Source: Eubacteriales Family XIII. Incertae Sedis bacterium
Lineage (GTDB): Bacteria > Bacillota > Clostridia > Peptostreptococcales > Anaerovoracaceae
Length of the DNA: 10,002 bases
Assembly: GCA_031263335.1 (NCBI GenBank)
Contig: JAISGB010000058.1
Span: 1 to 10,002, forward strand
Direction: 5' to 3'
Translations under genes and position numbers: made by a program
Notes under the pieces: generated by a model
The model's input: only the letters and a program-made list of their open reading frames with translations
Databases searched by the model: none
Told to the model about the DNA's origin: nothing
In this document: in pieces, positions 1 through 8,272 of the stretch
How positions within the stretch are numbered: position 1 is the first letter of the stretch
How the letters are laid out: the number at the start of each line of letters is the position of its first letter

Positions 1-1
1 C

Positions 2-1810
2 GGTCGATTGCAGAGGAAATGGGTCGGCAATTTCTTGGAGGGCGTCGAGAAAGAAGTAGAGGACACACTCAAGTATTCCCTGAAAAACCACCCCTTGCCT
101 ATCTGCGTCGCGGACGCGGACGGACGGATCGTTCTTCTGAACGGGAAATTCAAGGAAGTCTTTCCCGGAGCCGACGCGCGAAAGACGAACATCAAGGAGA
201 TCACGGGGTATGAACCGAAGGAACTGCGCCCGGACGAGGAACGGAAGAATATCCGGATCGTAGAGGACGGAAGGACCTATGCCATCCTCGCCTCCTATCT
301 GAACAAGGAAATCAGCGAGAGCATCATGCTCTACTTCGTGGACGTGACGGACTACGAGACACTGAAGGCTCGTTACAACGACGAGAAGAAGTGTTTTGCC
401 TATATCATCGTGGACAATTACGACGAATTGCTGTCCAAATCGCCCGACGAGAAGCGGGCGATCGTCGCGGCGAACATCGAGACGCGCATACGGCGATGGG
501 CATCGGGCATCGACGCATCTATCCTTAGGTTCAAGAAAGATCAATACCATCTGATCTTCGACAGGAAGTATTTCAAGGGACTTTCCGACGGCAAGTTCTC
601 CGTATTGGACGACATGCGGGAGATCGAGACGGACGCGGACTTCCCCGTCTCCCTCAGCATCGGTCTGGGATTGGATGGGAGTTCTCCGAACCGGACGGAG
701 GAATACGCGAAGGTGGCGTTGGACTTGGCGCTTGGGCGCGGCGGTGATCAGGCCGTGGTCAAGAGCGACCGGAAGGTCACCTACTTCGGCGGCAAGATGC
801 AGATCATCGAGAAGCGAAACAAGGGCAAGTCCCGCGTTATGGCGCACGCGCTGAAACAGCTCATCGCGCAATCGTCGAAGGTGATCATCATGGGTCACAA
901 GAATCCCGACATGGATTCCTTGGGCGCGGCCGTCGGCGTGTACCGCATCGCGTTCGCGAACAACAAGGAGGCGCTCATCGTGATCGACGCCTACAACGAC
1001 ACGATGAAGGACATCTATGAGAAGGCCGAACGATCGGGAAGCTACCGATTTGTCCGAAATGAGGAGGCGTTGAAGATCGCGGATCGAGATGCCCTGCTCA
1101 TCGTGGTGGACACCCATGTTCCGGACATGGTGGAATGCCGAGGGTTGCTCGGTAAGACGGAGCGGATGGTGGTCATCGACCACCACAGAAAGGCGGAGCG
1201 TTTCATCGACAACGCCACACTCACGTTCATGGAACCGAACGCTTCGTCCACATCGGAGCTGATCGCGGAGATCATGCAGTATGACGACGACATACGGAAG
1301 ATCAATAAGTTGGAAGCGGAATTATTGCTCGCGGGTATCTTTGTGGATACGAACAGCTTTTCGGTAAAAACGGGTACCCGAACCTTTGAGGCGGCGTCGT
1401 GGCTCAGGAATAACGGAGGGGACAGCACAGCCGTGCGTCAACTCCTGCAGACCGACATGGCGGATTTTCGCCAACGCGCGAGCATCATCGCAAACGCGCA
1501 ATTCGACAAGAACGGGATCGCCATATCCCGCAATGAGGGCAAGCACGCAAACGCGCAGATCGTCATCGCCCAAGCGGCCGACGAGCTCTTGGACATCAAG
1601 GGGATCCGAGCCAGCTTTGTGATCGGGGAGACGCAGGACGGGGTCGTTATCAGCGCCCGTTCCCTCGGCGATTTCAACGTGCAGGTACTCATGGAGCGAT
1701 TCGGCGGCGGCGGGCATCTGACGATGGCGGCCGCGCAGGTGACGGATATGACGCCGGAACAGGTGATCGCGAAGCTCAGGAAATATATCGGCGAGACGGA
1801 TACACGATAG
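2..1810 (+). CDS. gdpP: Cyclic-di-AMP phosphodiesterase GdpP (5' end cut by window)
   Basis: Membrane-bound DHH/DHHA1 phosphodiesterase that hydrolyses c-di-AMP, the second messenger for potassium and cell-wall homeostasis. The reading frame is open to the left edge. The TTG at position 8 is only an internal codon candidate: family members are about 650-660 residues with two N-terminal membrane helices, and both are missing here. Visible order: PAS-like domain (about nt 80-350), degenerate GGDEF domain (about 390-810), DHH domain (about 880-1340) and DHHA1 domain (about 1440-1795). The GGDEF signature is replaced by KKDQY near nt 533-547, as expected for this family, where the domain is not a working cyclase. 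DHH metal-site motifs are intact: HKNPDMD at 896-916, VDTH near 1106-1117, DHH at 1178-1186 and VDTNSF near 1343-1360. The DHHA1 GGGGH motif is at 1703-1717. It sits 48 nt upstream of rplI, the usual Bacillota arrangement. Identification is firm; only the start is unknown. Confidence 0.95.
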   Translation, partial: GRLQRKWVGNFLEGVEKEVEDTLKYSLKNHPLPICVADADGRIVLLNGKFKEVFPGADARKTNIKEITGYEPKELRPDEERKNIRIVEDGRTYAILASYLNKEISESIMLYFVDVTDYETLKARYNDEKKCFAYIIVDNYDELLSKSPDEKRAIVAANIETRIRRWASGIDASILRFKKDQYHLIFDRKYFKGLSDGKFSVLDDMREIETDADFPVSLSIGLGLDGSSPNRTEEYAKVALDLALGRGGDQAVVKSDRKVTYFGGKMQIIEKRNKGKSRVMAHALKQLIAQSSKVIIMGHKNPDMDSLGAAVGVYRIAFANNKEALIVIDAYNDTMKDIYEKAERSGSYRFVRNEEALKIADRDALLIVVDTHVPDMVECRGLLGKTERMVVIDHHRKAERFIDNATLTFMEPNASSTSELIAEIMQYDDDIRKINKLEAELLLAGIFVDTNSFSVKTGTRTFEAASWLRNNGGDSTAVRQLLQTDMADFRQRASIIANAQFDKNGIAISRNEGKHANAQIVIAQAADELLDIKGIRASFVIGETQDGVVISARSLGDFNVQVLMERFGGGGHLTMAAAQVTDMTPEQVIAKLRKYIGETDTR

Positions 1811-1858
1811 CGGACGGGGACGCGCCCCGCGCGCCTCGAGAAGAATGGAGGAAACCAA

Positions 1859-2308
1859 ATGAAAGTAATACTGTTGGAGAACGTGGCGGGAAAAGGCAAG
1901 GCGGGCGATGTGGCAAAGGTCAATGACGGCTACGCGCGCAACTTCCTGTTCCCGAAAAACCTCGCGGTACACGCCACGGACGTGAACATGAAGAATCTCG
2001 AAAAGAGAAAAGCGACCTTGGCTTCCAAAAAAGAGCAGGAACTGTCGCAGGCGAAGGAAACGGCCGGGAAGATTGACAATCTCGGCGTTGTGATCAAGGC
2101 CAAATCCGGCGAAGGCGGCAGACTGTTCGGATCCATCACCTCCCAAGACATCGCGGAAACCGTGAACGAACAGCACGGCGTATACATCGATAAGCGCAAG
2201 GTGCTCTTGGATTCGCCCATCAAGACCTCGGGCGTACATCCCGTGGAGATCAGGATATATCCGGAGGTCATCGCCACCGTTCGCGTGCTGGTGGAGACAA
2301 ATGGCTGA
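1859..2308 (+). CDS. rplI: 50S ribosomal protein L9
   Basis: Large-subunit ribosomal protein L9, which binds 23S rRNA near the L1 stalk base and influences frame maintenance. The 149-residue length is the normal full length. The N-terminal L9 signature is clear: [18 protein letters not shown] followed by [16 protein letters not shown], with the conserved Gly/Lys turn and the N-P-K segment. A charged connecting helix (about residues 41-75, Lys/Glu rich) leads to the C-terminal RNA-binding domain (about 76-148, containing GRLFGSIT). The ATG is preceded by a good ribosome-binding site, GGAGG at 1847-1851, 7 nt away. The last 8 nt overlap the start of dnaB in another frame, suggesting coupled translation. 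It lies in the gdpP-rplI-dnaB cluster common in Bacillota. Confidence 0.97.
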   Translation: MKVILLENVAGKGKAGDVAKVNDGYARNFLFPKNLAVHATDVNMKNLEKRKATLASKKEQELSQAKETAGKIDNLGVVIKAKSGEGGRLFGSITSQDIAETVNEQHGVYIDKRKVLLDSPIKTSGVHPVEIRIYPEVIATVRVLVETNG

Positions 2309-3662
2309 CAGGGTTCCCCCGCACAGCGACGACGCGGAGGCGGCCGTGTTGGGCGCGGCGCTCCAGAGCAAACAGGCGCTGTATGATGTCATGGAAACCC
2401 TCACGGAGAATGATTTCTACCGCGACAACCACCGCAGGATATTTGCCGCCATGGCGGATCTGCACGGGGCCGGCGACCCGGTCGACATCGTCACCGTTAC
2501 GGAGGCGCTGAAGAAACGCAAGGAATTGGGCGTAGCGGGCGGCGCGGACTATATCGGCAAGTTGGCCGGCGCGGTACCCTCCCCTTCGAGCGCCCTGCAA
2601 TATGGAAAGATATTGAGCGGCAAGGCAATCCTGCGCGGCCTCATCGAGAAGTCCGGCGAGATCATCACCGAAAGCTACGATGATCGGGAAGACGCGGAGC
2701 ACATTCTCGAACGAGCCGAGCGGCGCATCTTGGAGATCGGACAAGGACAGCAAGGGAAGGACTTCATTCCCATCGGCGTCGCCATGAAGGAAACGATGGC
2801 GCGCATCGAGATGATGCGGGATCGCGGCGGCGGTCTGACCGGTCTCGCGACGGGGTTTGATGATCTGAACAAGATCACCTCGGGATTTCAGGAATCGGAT
2901 CTGATCGTGCTCGCGGCGCGTCCCGGTATGGGCAAGACCTCCTTGGCGCTGAACATCGCCATGAACGCGGCGCTTGACGCAGACGCCACCGTGATGATAT
3001 TCAGCTTGGAGATGGCGCCGTCCCAACTGACGCAACGGTTGCTCAGCGCCGAAGCCGGCGTAGAGCTGAATAAAATACGGGATGGGAGCGTGTACAGGGA
3101 CAAGGACGATGTGGAACGCATCCTCGACGCCTCGGATCGACTGTCAAAGGCGAAGATCAACATCGTCGACGGCACCTCCGGCATCTCGATCAACGAGATC
3201 AAGAACAAATGCCGGCGTCTCAAAACGAAGGAGGGGTTGGATCTGATCATCGTCGACTATCTGCAACTCATGGATCTGGGCGGAACGGCGCGCATGGACG
3301 CGCGGCCGGAGAACCGGCAACAGGAGATCGCGACCCTGTCCCGATCGCTGAAACAATTGGCGGGCGAGATGGAATGCCCCTTGCTCGTACTGTCGCAGTT
3401 GTCCCGCGCCGTGGAAAGCCGGGGCGTACACAAGCCGGTGCTGTCCGACCTGCGGGAATCGGGGGCGATAGAGCAGGACGCGGACATCGTCATGTTCATC
3501 TACAAAGAGAAGAGTCGGGACGAGGACGAGGACGACGCGGACAACGTGCGTCAATTGCTCATCGAAAAGCATCGAAACGGGGACACGGGGAATATTCGCC
3601 TGACGTGGCTCGGAAAATATACGCGATTCGGCAACTATACGGCCGAAGCGTTGCCGTATTGA
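2301..3662 (+). CDS. dnaB: Replicative DNA helicase DnaB
   Basis: Hexameric 5'-3' replicative helicase that unwinds DNA at the fork (called DnaC in Bacillus subtilis). Length is 453 residues, matching the family. The N-terminal primase-interaction domain covers about residues 1-105 ([15 protein letters not shown] start). A linker region follows, then the RecA-like motor domain from about residue 175. Walker A is ARPGMGKTS with Lys212; Walker B is [10 protein letters not shown] with Asp319. The later DnaB motifs LSQLSRAVE and [13 protein letters not shown] are intact. An acidic stretch (about residues 400-412, [10 protein letters not shown]) lies between the last two motor segments and looks like a surface loop. 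The ATG lies inside the end of rplI, with GGTGGAG (2289-2295) as ribosome-binding site, so translation is probably coupled to rplI. No intein or break is visible. No clear terminator follows the stop codon. Confidence 0.97.
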   Translation: MADRVPPHSDDAEAAVLGAALQSKQALYDVMETLTENDFYRDNHRRIFAAMADLHGAGDPVDIVTVTEALKKRKELGVAGGADYIGKLAGAVPSPSSALQYGKILSGKAILRGLIEKSGEIITESYDDREDAEHILERAERRILEIGQGQQGKDFIPIGVAMKETMARIEMMRDRGGGLTGLATGFDDLNKITSGFQESDLIVLAARPGMGKTSLALNIAMNAALDADATVMIFSLEMAPSQLTQRLLSAEAGVELNKIRDGSVYRDKDDVERILDASDRLSKAKINIVDGTSGISINEIKNKCRRLKTKEGLDLIIVDYLQLMDLGGTARMDARPENRQQEIATLSRSLKQLAGEMECPLLVLSQLSRAVESRGVHKPVLSDLRESGAIEQDADIVMFIYKEKSRDEDEDDADNVRQLLIEKHRNGDTGNIRLTWLGKYTRFGNYTAEALPY

Positions 3663-3716
3663 CGCCAAAACGTGCGCGTGACCGGATGAAAAACGTCGCA
3701 ACTGTTATTAAAGATC

Positions 3717-3875
3717 CAATCAAAACTATTCAACGGTCGCGATAGTTTTGATGCAGTCCGGGTTCCAAGAGCGAATTTGGCTCCCGGAGCGTACACAGAC
3801 GTACGTGAGGAGGGCAAATTCGATCTTGGGTTTCGGAATGCGCAAAAATAGCGTGACCGTTGAATAGTTACATTG
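3717..3875. repeat. Large imperfect palindrome before purA (MITE- or ERIC-like candidate)
   Basis: Almost the whole dnaB-purA gap is one long inverted repeat. The arms are about 3717-3779 and 3815-3875. The most striking part is a perfect 15-bp pair, AACTATTCAACGGTC at 3724-3738 and its reverse complement at 3855-3869. An inner 8-bp perfect pair (CGAATTTG at 3772-3779 with CAAATTCG at 3815-3822) closes a 35-nt apex. The apex can form a further 5-bp hairpin (3790-3794 with 3801-3805). By hand alignment about 47 of 63 arm positions match, with a few G-T wobbles in addition. The outer ends read CAAT and ATTG. The purA ribosome-binding site starts 2 nt after the right arm, so it stays unpaired if the RNA folds. 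No clear target-site duplication was found. It could be a small non-autonomous mobile repeat or a structured 5' leader of purA; the sequence alone cannot decide. Confidence 0.75.
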
Positions 3876-3878
3876 TAA

Positions 3879-5174
<1,296 letters not shown>

Positions 5175-6398
5175 ATGAATTTCAAACGGGAAAAATCCAC
5201 AAATTATTTTCTCGACGACACGGCGATACCGAACATCTTCATCGCGGAATATATGCCTGACACGCCGGGGAATTACATCAAGGTGTACCTCTACGCCTTC
5301 ATGTATTCCAACATCAACCACATCCTGTCCAATGAGAGCATTGCGAAAAATTTGGGCATGAGCGTCGAGGACGTGTTGGCCGCGTGGTCGTATTTCGAGG
5401 AATGTCGCATGATCCGGAAGATATATCCCCGGCCCGGCGACAAGTTGCGGTACGATGTGGTTTTCACCGATCTGAAAAGCGGCGTTTTCGGCGGAACGGC
5501 GGACGCCTCGGCGGGCGGCGGCGTGGGTTTGGACAACGAAGCGCTGAAAGAGCTTTTCCGCGAGATCGAGCGCATCACGGGGAAACCGATCCCGGGCGGG
5601 GATTATCAGAAGATCGGGCATATATTGGACGATTATGGCGTGGGGACGGAGATCGTCGCCCGCGCGTACAGCTATTGCGTCAAGCGCGGCAAGCGAACGG
5701 GCGCTTCCTATGTGGATCGCGTCGTGCGGGATTGGGACGAACGGGGCCTGCGCACACCGGAGGATGTGGACGAGCATCTGGAAAGTTGCGATCTGCGGTA
5801 CAACCAATACAAGCAACTCATGAAGGCATTGGGACTCGCCGCGTCCACCGTGACCGACGCGGAGCGAGGCGTCTTTGATTCGTGGTTGGACGACATGGGC
5901 ATGAGCCTCGAGGACATATTGAACGTGTGCAAAAAAGCGGCGGGGGTGAGCAAGAAGTTCGCCTATGTGAAGAAGATCATCGAGAGTGATTTTGAAAAGG
6001 CCGGCGGCGGGACGCCTCCCGCGACGGACGGAAAGATGAGCCGCAAGCGCTTCTACGAAGGTAGGCGCCGCGACAGCGAGGATGCCGCGCGGAAGCGGGT
6101 CGAAGAGGTGTACGCGAGATGTCCGGACGTCAGGACGTTGGATGAGGAGATCGCGAACCTGAATATGGAATTGGTGAGCGCCATGGTCTCGGGCGCCGAC
6201 AACAGAAAGAGCGTCGAGACGCAGTTCCGCCGGCAGATAGAAAAAAAGACCGCCGAAAAAAGCGCCCTCATGGATAGGGAGGGGTTTGCGGTCGATTACA
6301 CGGATATCTTGTACCATTGCCCCCTCTGCAGGGACACCGGCCTACTGGATAATGGGGTTAGTTGCTCCTGTTACAAAATACAGACCGAAACAATGTGA
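5175..6398 (+). CDS. DnaD-type primosome protein fused to helicase-loader N-terminal domain
   Basis: Replication-restart or initiation protein of the DnaD/DnaB_2 family, 407 residues. Residues about 1-95 resemble the clostridial DnaD winged-helix domain (FIAEYMPDTPGNYIKVYLYAFMY). A Gly/Ala-rich linker (about 105-120) follows. Two DnaD C-terminal-type helical domains come next, about 122-205 (ITGKPIPGGDYQKIGHILDDYG, with YVDRVVRDW) and about 210-275 (ending SKKFAYVKKIIES). After a Gly/Pro linker (about 277-287), the last 120 residues resemble the start of DnaC/DnaI-type helicase loaders: a basic helix, EEVYARCPDVRTLDEEIANL, a Lys/Glu-rich coiled segment, and a zinc-binding CPLC...CSC cluster (Cys382, Cys385, Cys397, Cys399). 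The protein stops 8 residues later, so the loader's AAA+ ATPase is absent. Met288 (ATG at 6036) could be a relic of a separate loader start. The gene starts directly after purA; GGAAAGAG at 5158-5165 is a modest ribosome-binding site. DnaD identity is firm; the loader-domain call is by recognition of family pattern. Confidence 0.85.
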   Translation: MNFKREKSTNYFLDDTAIPNIFIAEYMPDTPGNYIKVYLYAFMYSNINHILSNESIAKNLGMSVEDVLAAWSYFEECRMIRKIYPRPGDKLRYDVVFTDLKSGVFGGTADASAGGGVGLDNEALKELFREIERITGKPIPGGDYQKIGHILDDYGVGTEIVARAYSYCVKRGKRTGASYVDRVVRDWDERGLRTPEDVDEHLESCDLRYNQYKQLMKALGLAASTVTDAERGVFDSWLDDMGMSLEDILNVCKKAAGVSKKFAYVKKIIESDFEKAGGGTPPATDGKMSRKRFYEGRRRDSEDAARKRVEEVYARCPDVRTLDEEIANLNMELVSAMVSGADNRKSVETQFRRQIEKKTAEKSALMDREGFAVDYTDILYHCPLCRDTGLLDNGVSCSCYKIQTETM

Positions 6399-6427
6399 AA
6401 ATCACGTGAAGATTCAAACGAAGCCCT

Positions 6428-6456
6428 TTGAATGAGGAATGCGCGTATAGTATAAT
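6428..6456 (+). promoter_or_regulatory. Sigma-A-type promoter of the M23 peptidase gene
   Basis: A -35 element TTGAAT at 6428-6433 (4 of 6 consensus bases) and a perfect -10 element TATAAT at 6451-6456 are separated by the ideal 17 nt. The expected transcription start is near A6463. The -35 lies in the right arm of a perfect 7-bp inverted repeat (ATTCAAA at 6412-6418, TTTGAAT at 6427-6433, 8-nt loop). The -10 is bracketed by TGCGC (6440-6444) and GCGCA (6459-6463). Either could be an operator, but that is speculation. It separates the purA-DnaD transcript from the wall-control genes. Confidence 0.75.
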
Positions 6457-6470
6457 GTGCGCATGACGTT

Positions 6471-6487
6471 TGTAATATATTTGTTAA
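6471..6487 (+). promoter_or_regulatory. WalR-binding site candidate (WalR box)
   Basis: TGTAAT at 6471-6476 and TGTTAA at 6482-6487 are separated by exactly 5 nt. This is a full match to the WalR consensus TGTWAH-N5-TGTWAH known from Bacillus subtilis and Staphylococcus aureus. It lies about 8-24 nt after the inferred transcription start of a cell-wall peptidase gene that neighbours walR itself. In Bacillus, boxes placed at or after the start usually go with repression and upstream boxes with activation, so repression is the simpler reading unless a second, downstream promoter exists. The site is read directly; WalR binding is inferred. Confidence 0.6.
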
Positions 6488-6548
6488 ATAAAAGTAAACA
6501 AAAAGTAAGAAATAACGCTCTGTGCCTACATATACGCGCAAAGACGGG

Positions 6549-6556
6549 GGTGAAGG
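6549..6556 (+). promoter_or_regulatory. Ribosome-binding site deciding the M23 peptidase start
   Basis: GGTGAAGG, 8 nt before TTG 6565; its GGTGA part matches the 3' side of the extended Shine-Dalgarno sequence. The earlier in-frame starts GTG 6457 and ATG 6463 lie at or before the expected transcription start and have no such site. GTG 6550 overlaps this site and has none of its own. Confidence 0.45.
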
Positions 6557-6564
6557 TCGCCCTG

Positions 6565-8193
6565 TTGCGCTTGAAGCATCTCCGCAGAAGGTACGGCTTC
6601 CTGCTCCGGGCGGATCGGGTTCGGTGGATCGACATCAAATGGCCGTGGTTACGGCGGTTCGCCAAGCGATGTTGTCGGGACGCGGCGGATGTCGCGTTGC
6701 GTACGCCCGATTATCTGAGTACGGCGGAGCGGGCGTTGGGGCGCTTCGCGCTTCGCGGTTTGACGCTCTTGCAACGACGAGGCCGAGACAAAACGCTCCG
6801 CGCCTTCTACGTGTTCGACGAGCGCTTTTATTCCGTGAGAGCCTATTCCGACACGCATAAAAAGGTTCTGCTGAGCGGCTTTTTCTCCGCTTGTTTCATC
6901 ATCGTCGCGGCCCTGATCATCTCGAACAATGTCACCGCCTACGAATACAGCTATCAGGGGAAGGTCTTGGGCGTGGTACGCAATCAAGATCAGGTCTATG
7001 AAACGGTCGCTCTCATCGGGGACAAGCTGAACGCGGAAAACGGCGCGGAGGTGGTCATCGACAAGGAGAAGGACATCGAATTCACGAAGGTCATCGTCGC
7101 GGGCGCGGACGCCGTATCCTTGGATACGGAGGAGGATGTCCTCGACAACCTGACCTACCTTAAGGACGTGCGCGTAAAGGGCTACGCCCTTTCAGCAGAC
7201 GGCGTCCTCATCGATATCCTGAGCAGCGACGCCGACGCGAACGCCGTCTTGGAAGAAGTGAAGGTATATTATTTGGGCGATCGCGCGCCTTCGGAATTCA
7301 AAGAGATCGCGTTCTTTGAGCGTGTCGAGATCACGGAAGCGGAAACGATGGCGCAGAACATCGCGGAATCCGGCGCCGTGTACGGCAAGATCATGGAAGG
7401 CGTTACCGAGTCCAAGATCTACGCCGTACAAGCGGGAGACACCATATCCGGCATCGCGGCAAGCGGCGGACTGACCATCGACGAACTCCTGCGGCTCAAT
7501 CCCGACATCGATCCGGAGACGATCTATGAGGGGCAGGAACTGCGATTGGAGGGGAAGAAGTCCTTGGTCAACCTCCTCACGACGGAAACGGTCGTCTACG
7601 AAGAAGCGTTCCCTTATGAGACGGTCTATGCGGATTCGGACAAACTCTATCAAGGAGAGTCCATAGAGCAGGTCGCAGGGGTGAATGGCGTACGCAGGGT
7701 TACGGCGGACGTCAGTTGCGTGAACGGTACGGAAAACGGTCGCGTCGAACTGGCTTCCGAGGTGATCGCGGAACCCGTGTCCCGCGAGGTATTGCGGGGA
7801 ACGAAGGAACTCCCGCCCCTCATCGGCAAGGGCTATTTTATCCGTCCCGCGAGCGGCCCGCTGACCTCCGGCTACGGATACAGATGGGGCAGGATGCACT
7901 CGGGCATCGATATCGGTTGCAGATACGCGCCCGTATACGCGGCGGACGGCGGCACTGTTATATTCGTGGGGAACCGAGGCGACGGTTACGGGAATGTCGT
8001 GAAGATCGACCACGGCGGCGGCAGGGTGACGATGTACGCGCATTTGAGCGGTTTCTCCGTCAGCAACGGCCGGTCCGTGTTCCAAGGACAGCGCATTGCC
8101 ACCAGTGGGAACTCCGGCAACACGACGGGTCCGCATCTGCACTTCGAAGTGCATATCAACGGCGCACCGCAAAACCCCTTGAGCTATCTGTGA
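6565..8193 (+). CDS. Membrane-anchored LysM/G5/M23 peptidoglycan peptidase
   Basis: Predicted cell-wall endopeptidase of the M23 (LytM/lysostaphin-type) family, acting outside the membrane on peptidoglycan cross-links. Using TTG 6565 it has 542 residues. Order: a very basic cytoplasmic segment (about 1-98), one membrane helix (about 101-121, VLLSGFFSACFIIVAALII), an extracellular segment with two similar-looking KVLGV/DGVL modules (about 122-285), a LysM sugar-binding domain (about 286-330, YAVQAGDTISGIAA), a G5 domain (about 335-412) and the M23 domain (about 432-540). Zinc ligands are intact: HSGID with His445 and Asp449, and HLHFE with His524 and His526; His493 of YAHLS is also kept. There is no cleavable signal peptide, so it should be a type II membrane protein. 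The frame stays open back to 6457, but GTG 6457 and ATG 6463 fall at the promoter or transcription start. Leaderless translation from ATG 6463 (576 residues) is the main alternative. Neighbouring walRK suggests Wal-controlled wall remodelling. Confidence 0.9.
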   Translation: MRLKHLRRRYGFLLRADRVRWIDIKWPWLRRFAKRCCRDAADVALRTPDYLSTAERALGRFALRGLTLLQRRGRDKTLRAFYVFDERFYSVRAYSDTHKKVLLSGFFSACFIIVAALIISNNVTAYEYSYQGKVLGVVRNQDQVYETVALIGDKLNAENGAEVVIDKEKDIEFTKVIVAGADAVSLDTEEDVLDNLTYLKDVRVKGYALSADGVLIDILSSDADANAVLEEVKVYYLGDRAPSEFKEIAFFERVEITEAETMAQNIAESGAVYGKIMEGVTESKIYAVQAGDTISGIAASGGLTIDELLRLNPDIDPETIYEGQELRLEGKKSLVNLLTTETVVYEEAFPYETVYADSDKLYQGESIEQVAGVNGVRRVTADVSCVNGTENGRVELASEVIAEPVSREVLRGTKELPPLIGKGYFIRPASGPLTSGYGYRWGRMHSGIDIGCRYAPVYAADGGTVIFVGNRGDGYGNVVKIDHGGGRVTMYAHLSGFSVSNGRSVFQGQRIATSGNSGNTTGPHLHFEVHINGAPQNPLSYL

Positions 8194-8207
8194 TATCCGA
8201 TTATACT
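8179..8207 (+). promoter_or_regulatory. Candidate promoter for walRK
   Basis: TTGAGC at 8179-8184 (4 of 6 consensus) and TATACT at 8202-8207 (5 of 6) are spaced by 17 nt, overlapping the last codons and stop of the M23 peptidase gene. The predicted start near 8214 would give a leader of about 59 nt before walR. It would let walRK be transcribed apart from the peptidase gene. CCGATT (8196-8201) and AATCGG (8229-8234) could pair across the start region. Only the sequence match supports this. Confidence 0.45.
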
Positions 8208-8256
8208 GTTCATGGGGGAAAGCAACCGAATCGGAACCGCCCGCAACTTATGTGAT

Positions 8257-8262
8257 GGAGAG
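8257..8262 (+). promoter_or_regulatory. Ribosome-binding site deciding the walR start
   Basis: GGAGAG ends 10 nt before ATG 8273. The alternative in-frame starts GTG 8252 and ATG 8255 have no purine-rich site upstream and would add seven or six residues before the conserved receiver-domain start. Confidence 0.6.
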
Positions 8263-8272
8263 ACAACATCGA

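Larger units (their letters stand above)
6463..6564 (+). promoter_or_regulatory. AT-rich 5' leader of the M23 peptidase gene
   Basis: This stretch lies between the inferred transcription start and the chosen start codon. Its first 70 or so bases are far richer in A and T than the neighbouring genes. Read as codons in the downstream frame it uses TTA, ATA, AGA, AGT and CTA in quick succession, unlike the GC-ending codons elsewhere in the window. I therefore read it as leader rather than coding. It contains the WalR-box match (6471-6487). No terminator hairpin and no recognisable riboswitch core is visible. Confidence 0.5.

Noticed and set aside
1816..1828. Possible terminator hairpin between gdpP and rplI (GGGG/CCCC, 5-nt loop)
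   Set aside because: The stem is only 4 bp and no T-run follows; the genes look co-transcribed.
1322..2404. Minus-strand open frame of 360 codons across gdpP, rplI and dnaB
   Set aside because: It crosses three genes with clear family signatures and shows no family pattern of its own.
3209..3745. Plus-strand open frame of 178 codons overlapping dnaB
   Set aside because: It is a shifted frame of the dnaB motor domain and runs into the palindrome; no ribosome-binding site or family signature.
3772..3822. PurR-type PurBox pair before purA (inverted CGAA cores)
   Set aside because: The cores are 43 nt apart and the flanks do not match the known PurBox; they are simply the inner arms of the palindrome.
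3676..3859. 9-nt direct repeat GCGTGACCG at 3676-3684 and 3851-3859
   Set aside because: It is short, unflanked by any other repeat structure, and only one copy is in the palindrome; likely chance.
6412..6433. Rho-independent terminator after the DnaD-type gene
   Set aside because: The 7-bp AT-rich stem lacks a following T-run and overlaps the -35 element, so it is better read as part of the promoter region.
5175..6460. Frameshift or premature stop splitting an intact helicase loader
   Set aside because: No frame after 6398 encodes AAA+ motifs; a promoter and an unrelated peptidase gene follow at once.
6463..6564. c-di-AMP (ydaO-type) riboswitch in the leader of the wall peptidase gene
   Set aside because: Such riboswitches often precede wall-hydrolase genes, but the leader is short and none of the conserved core is visible.
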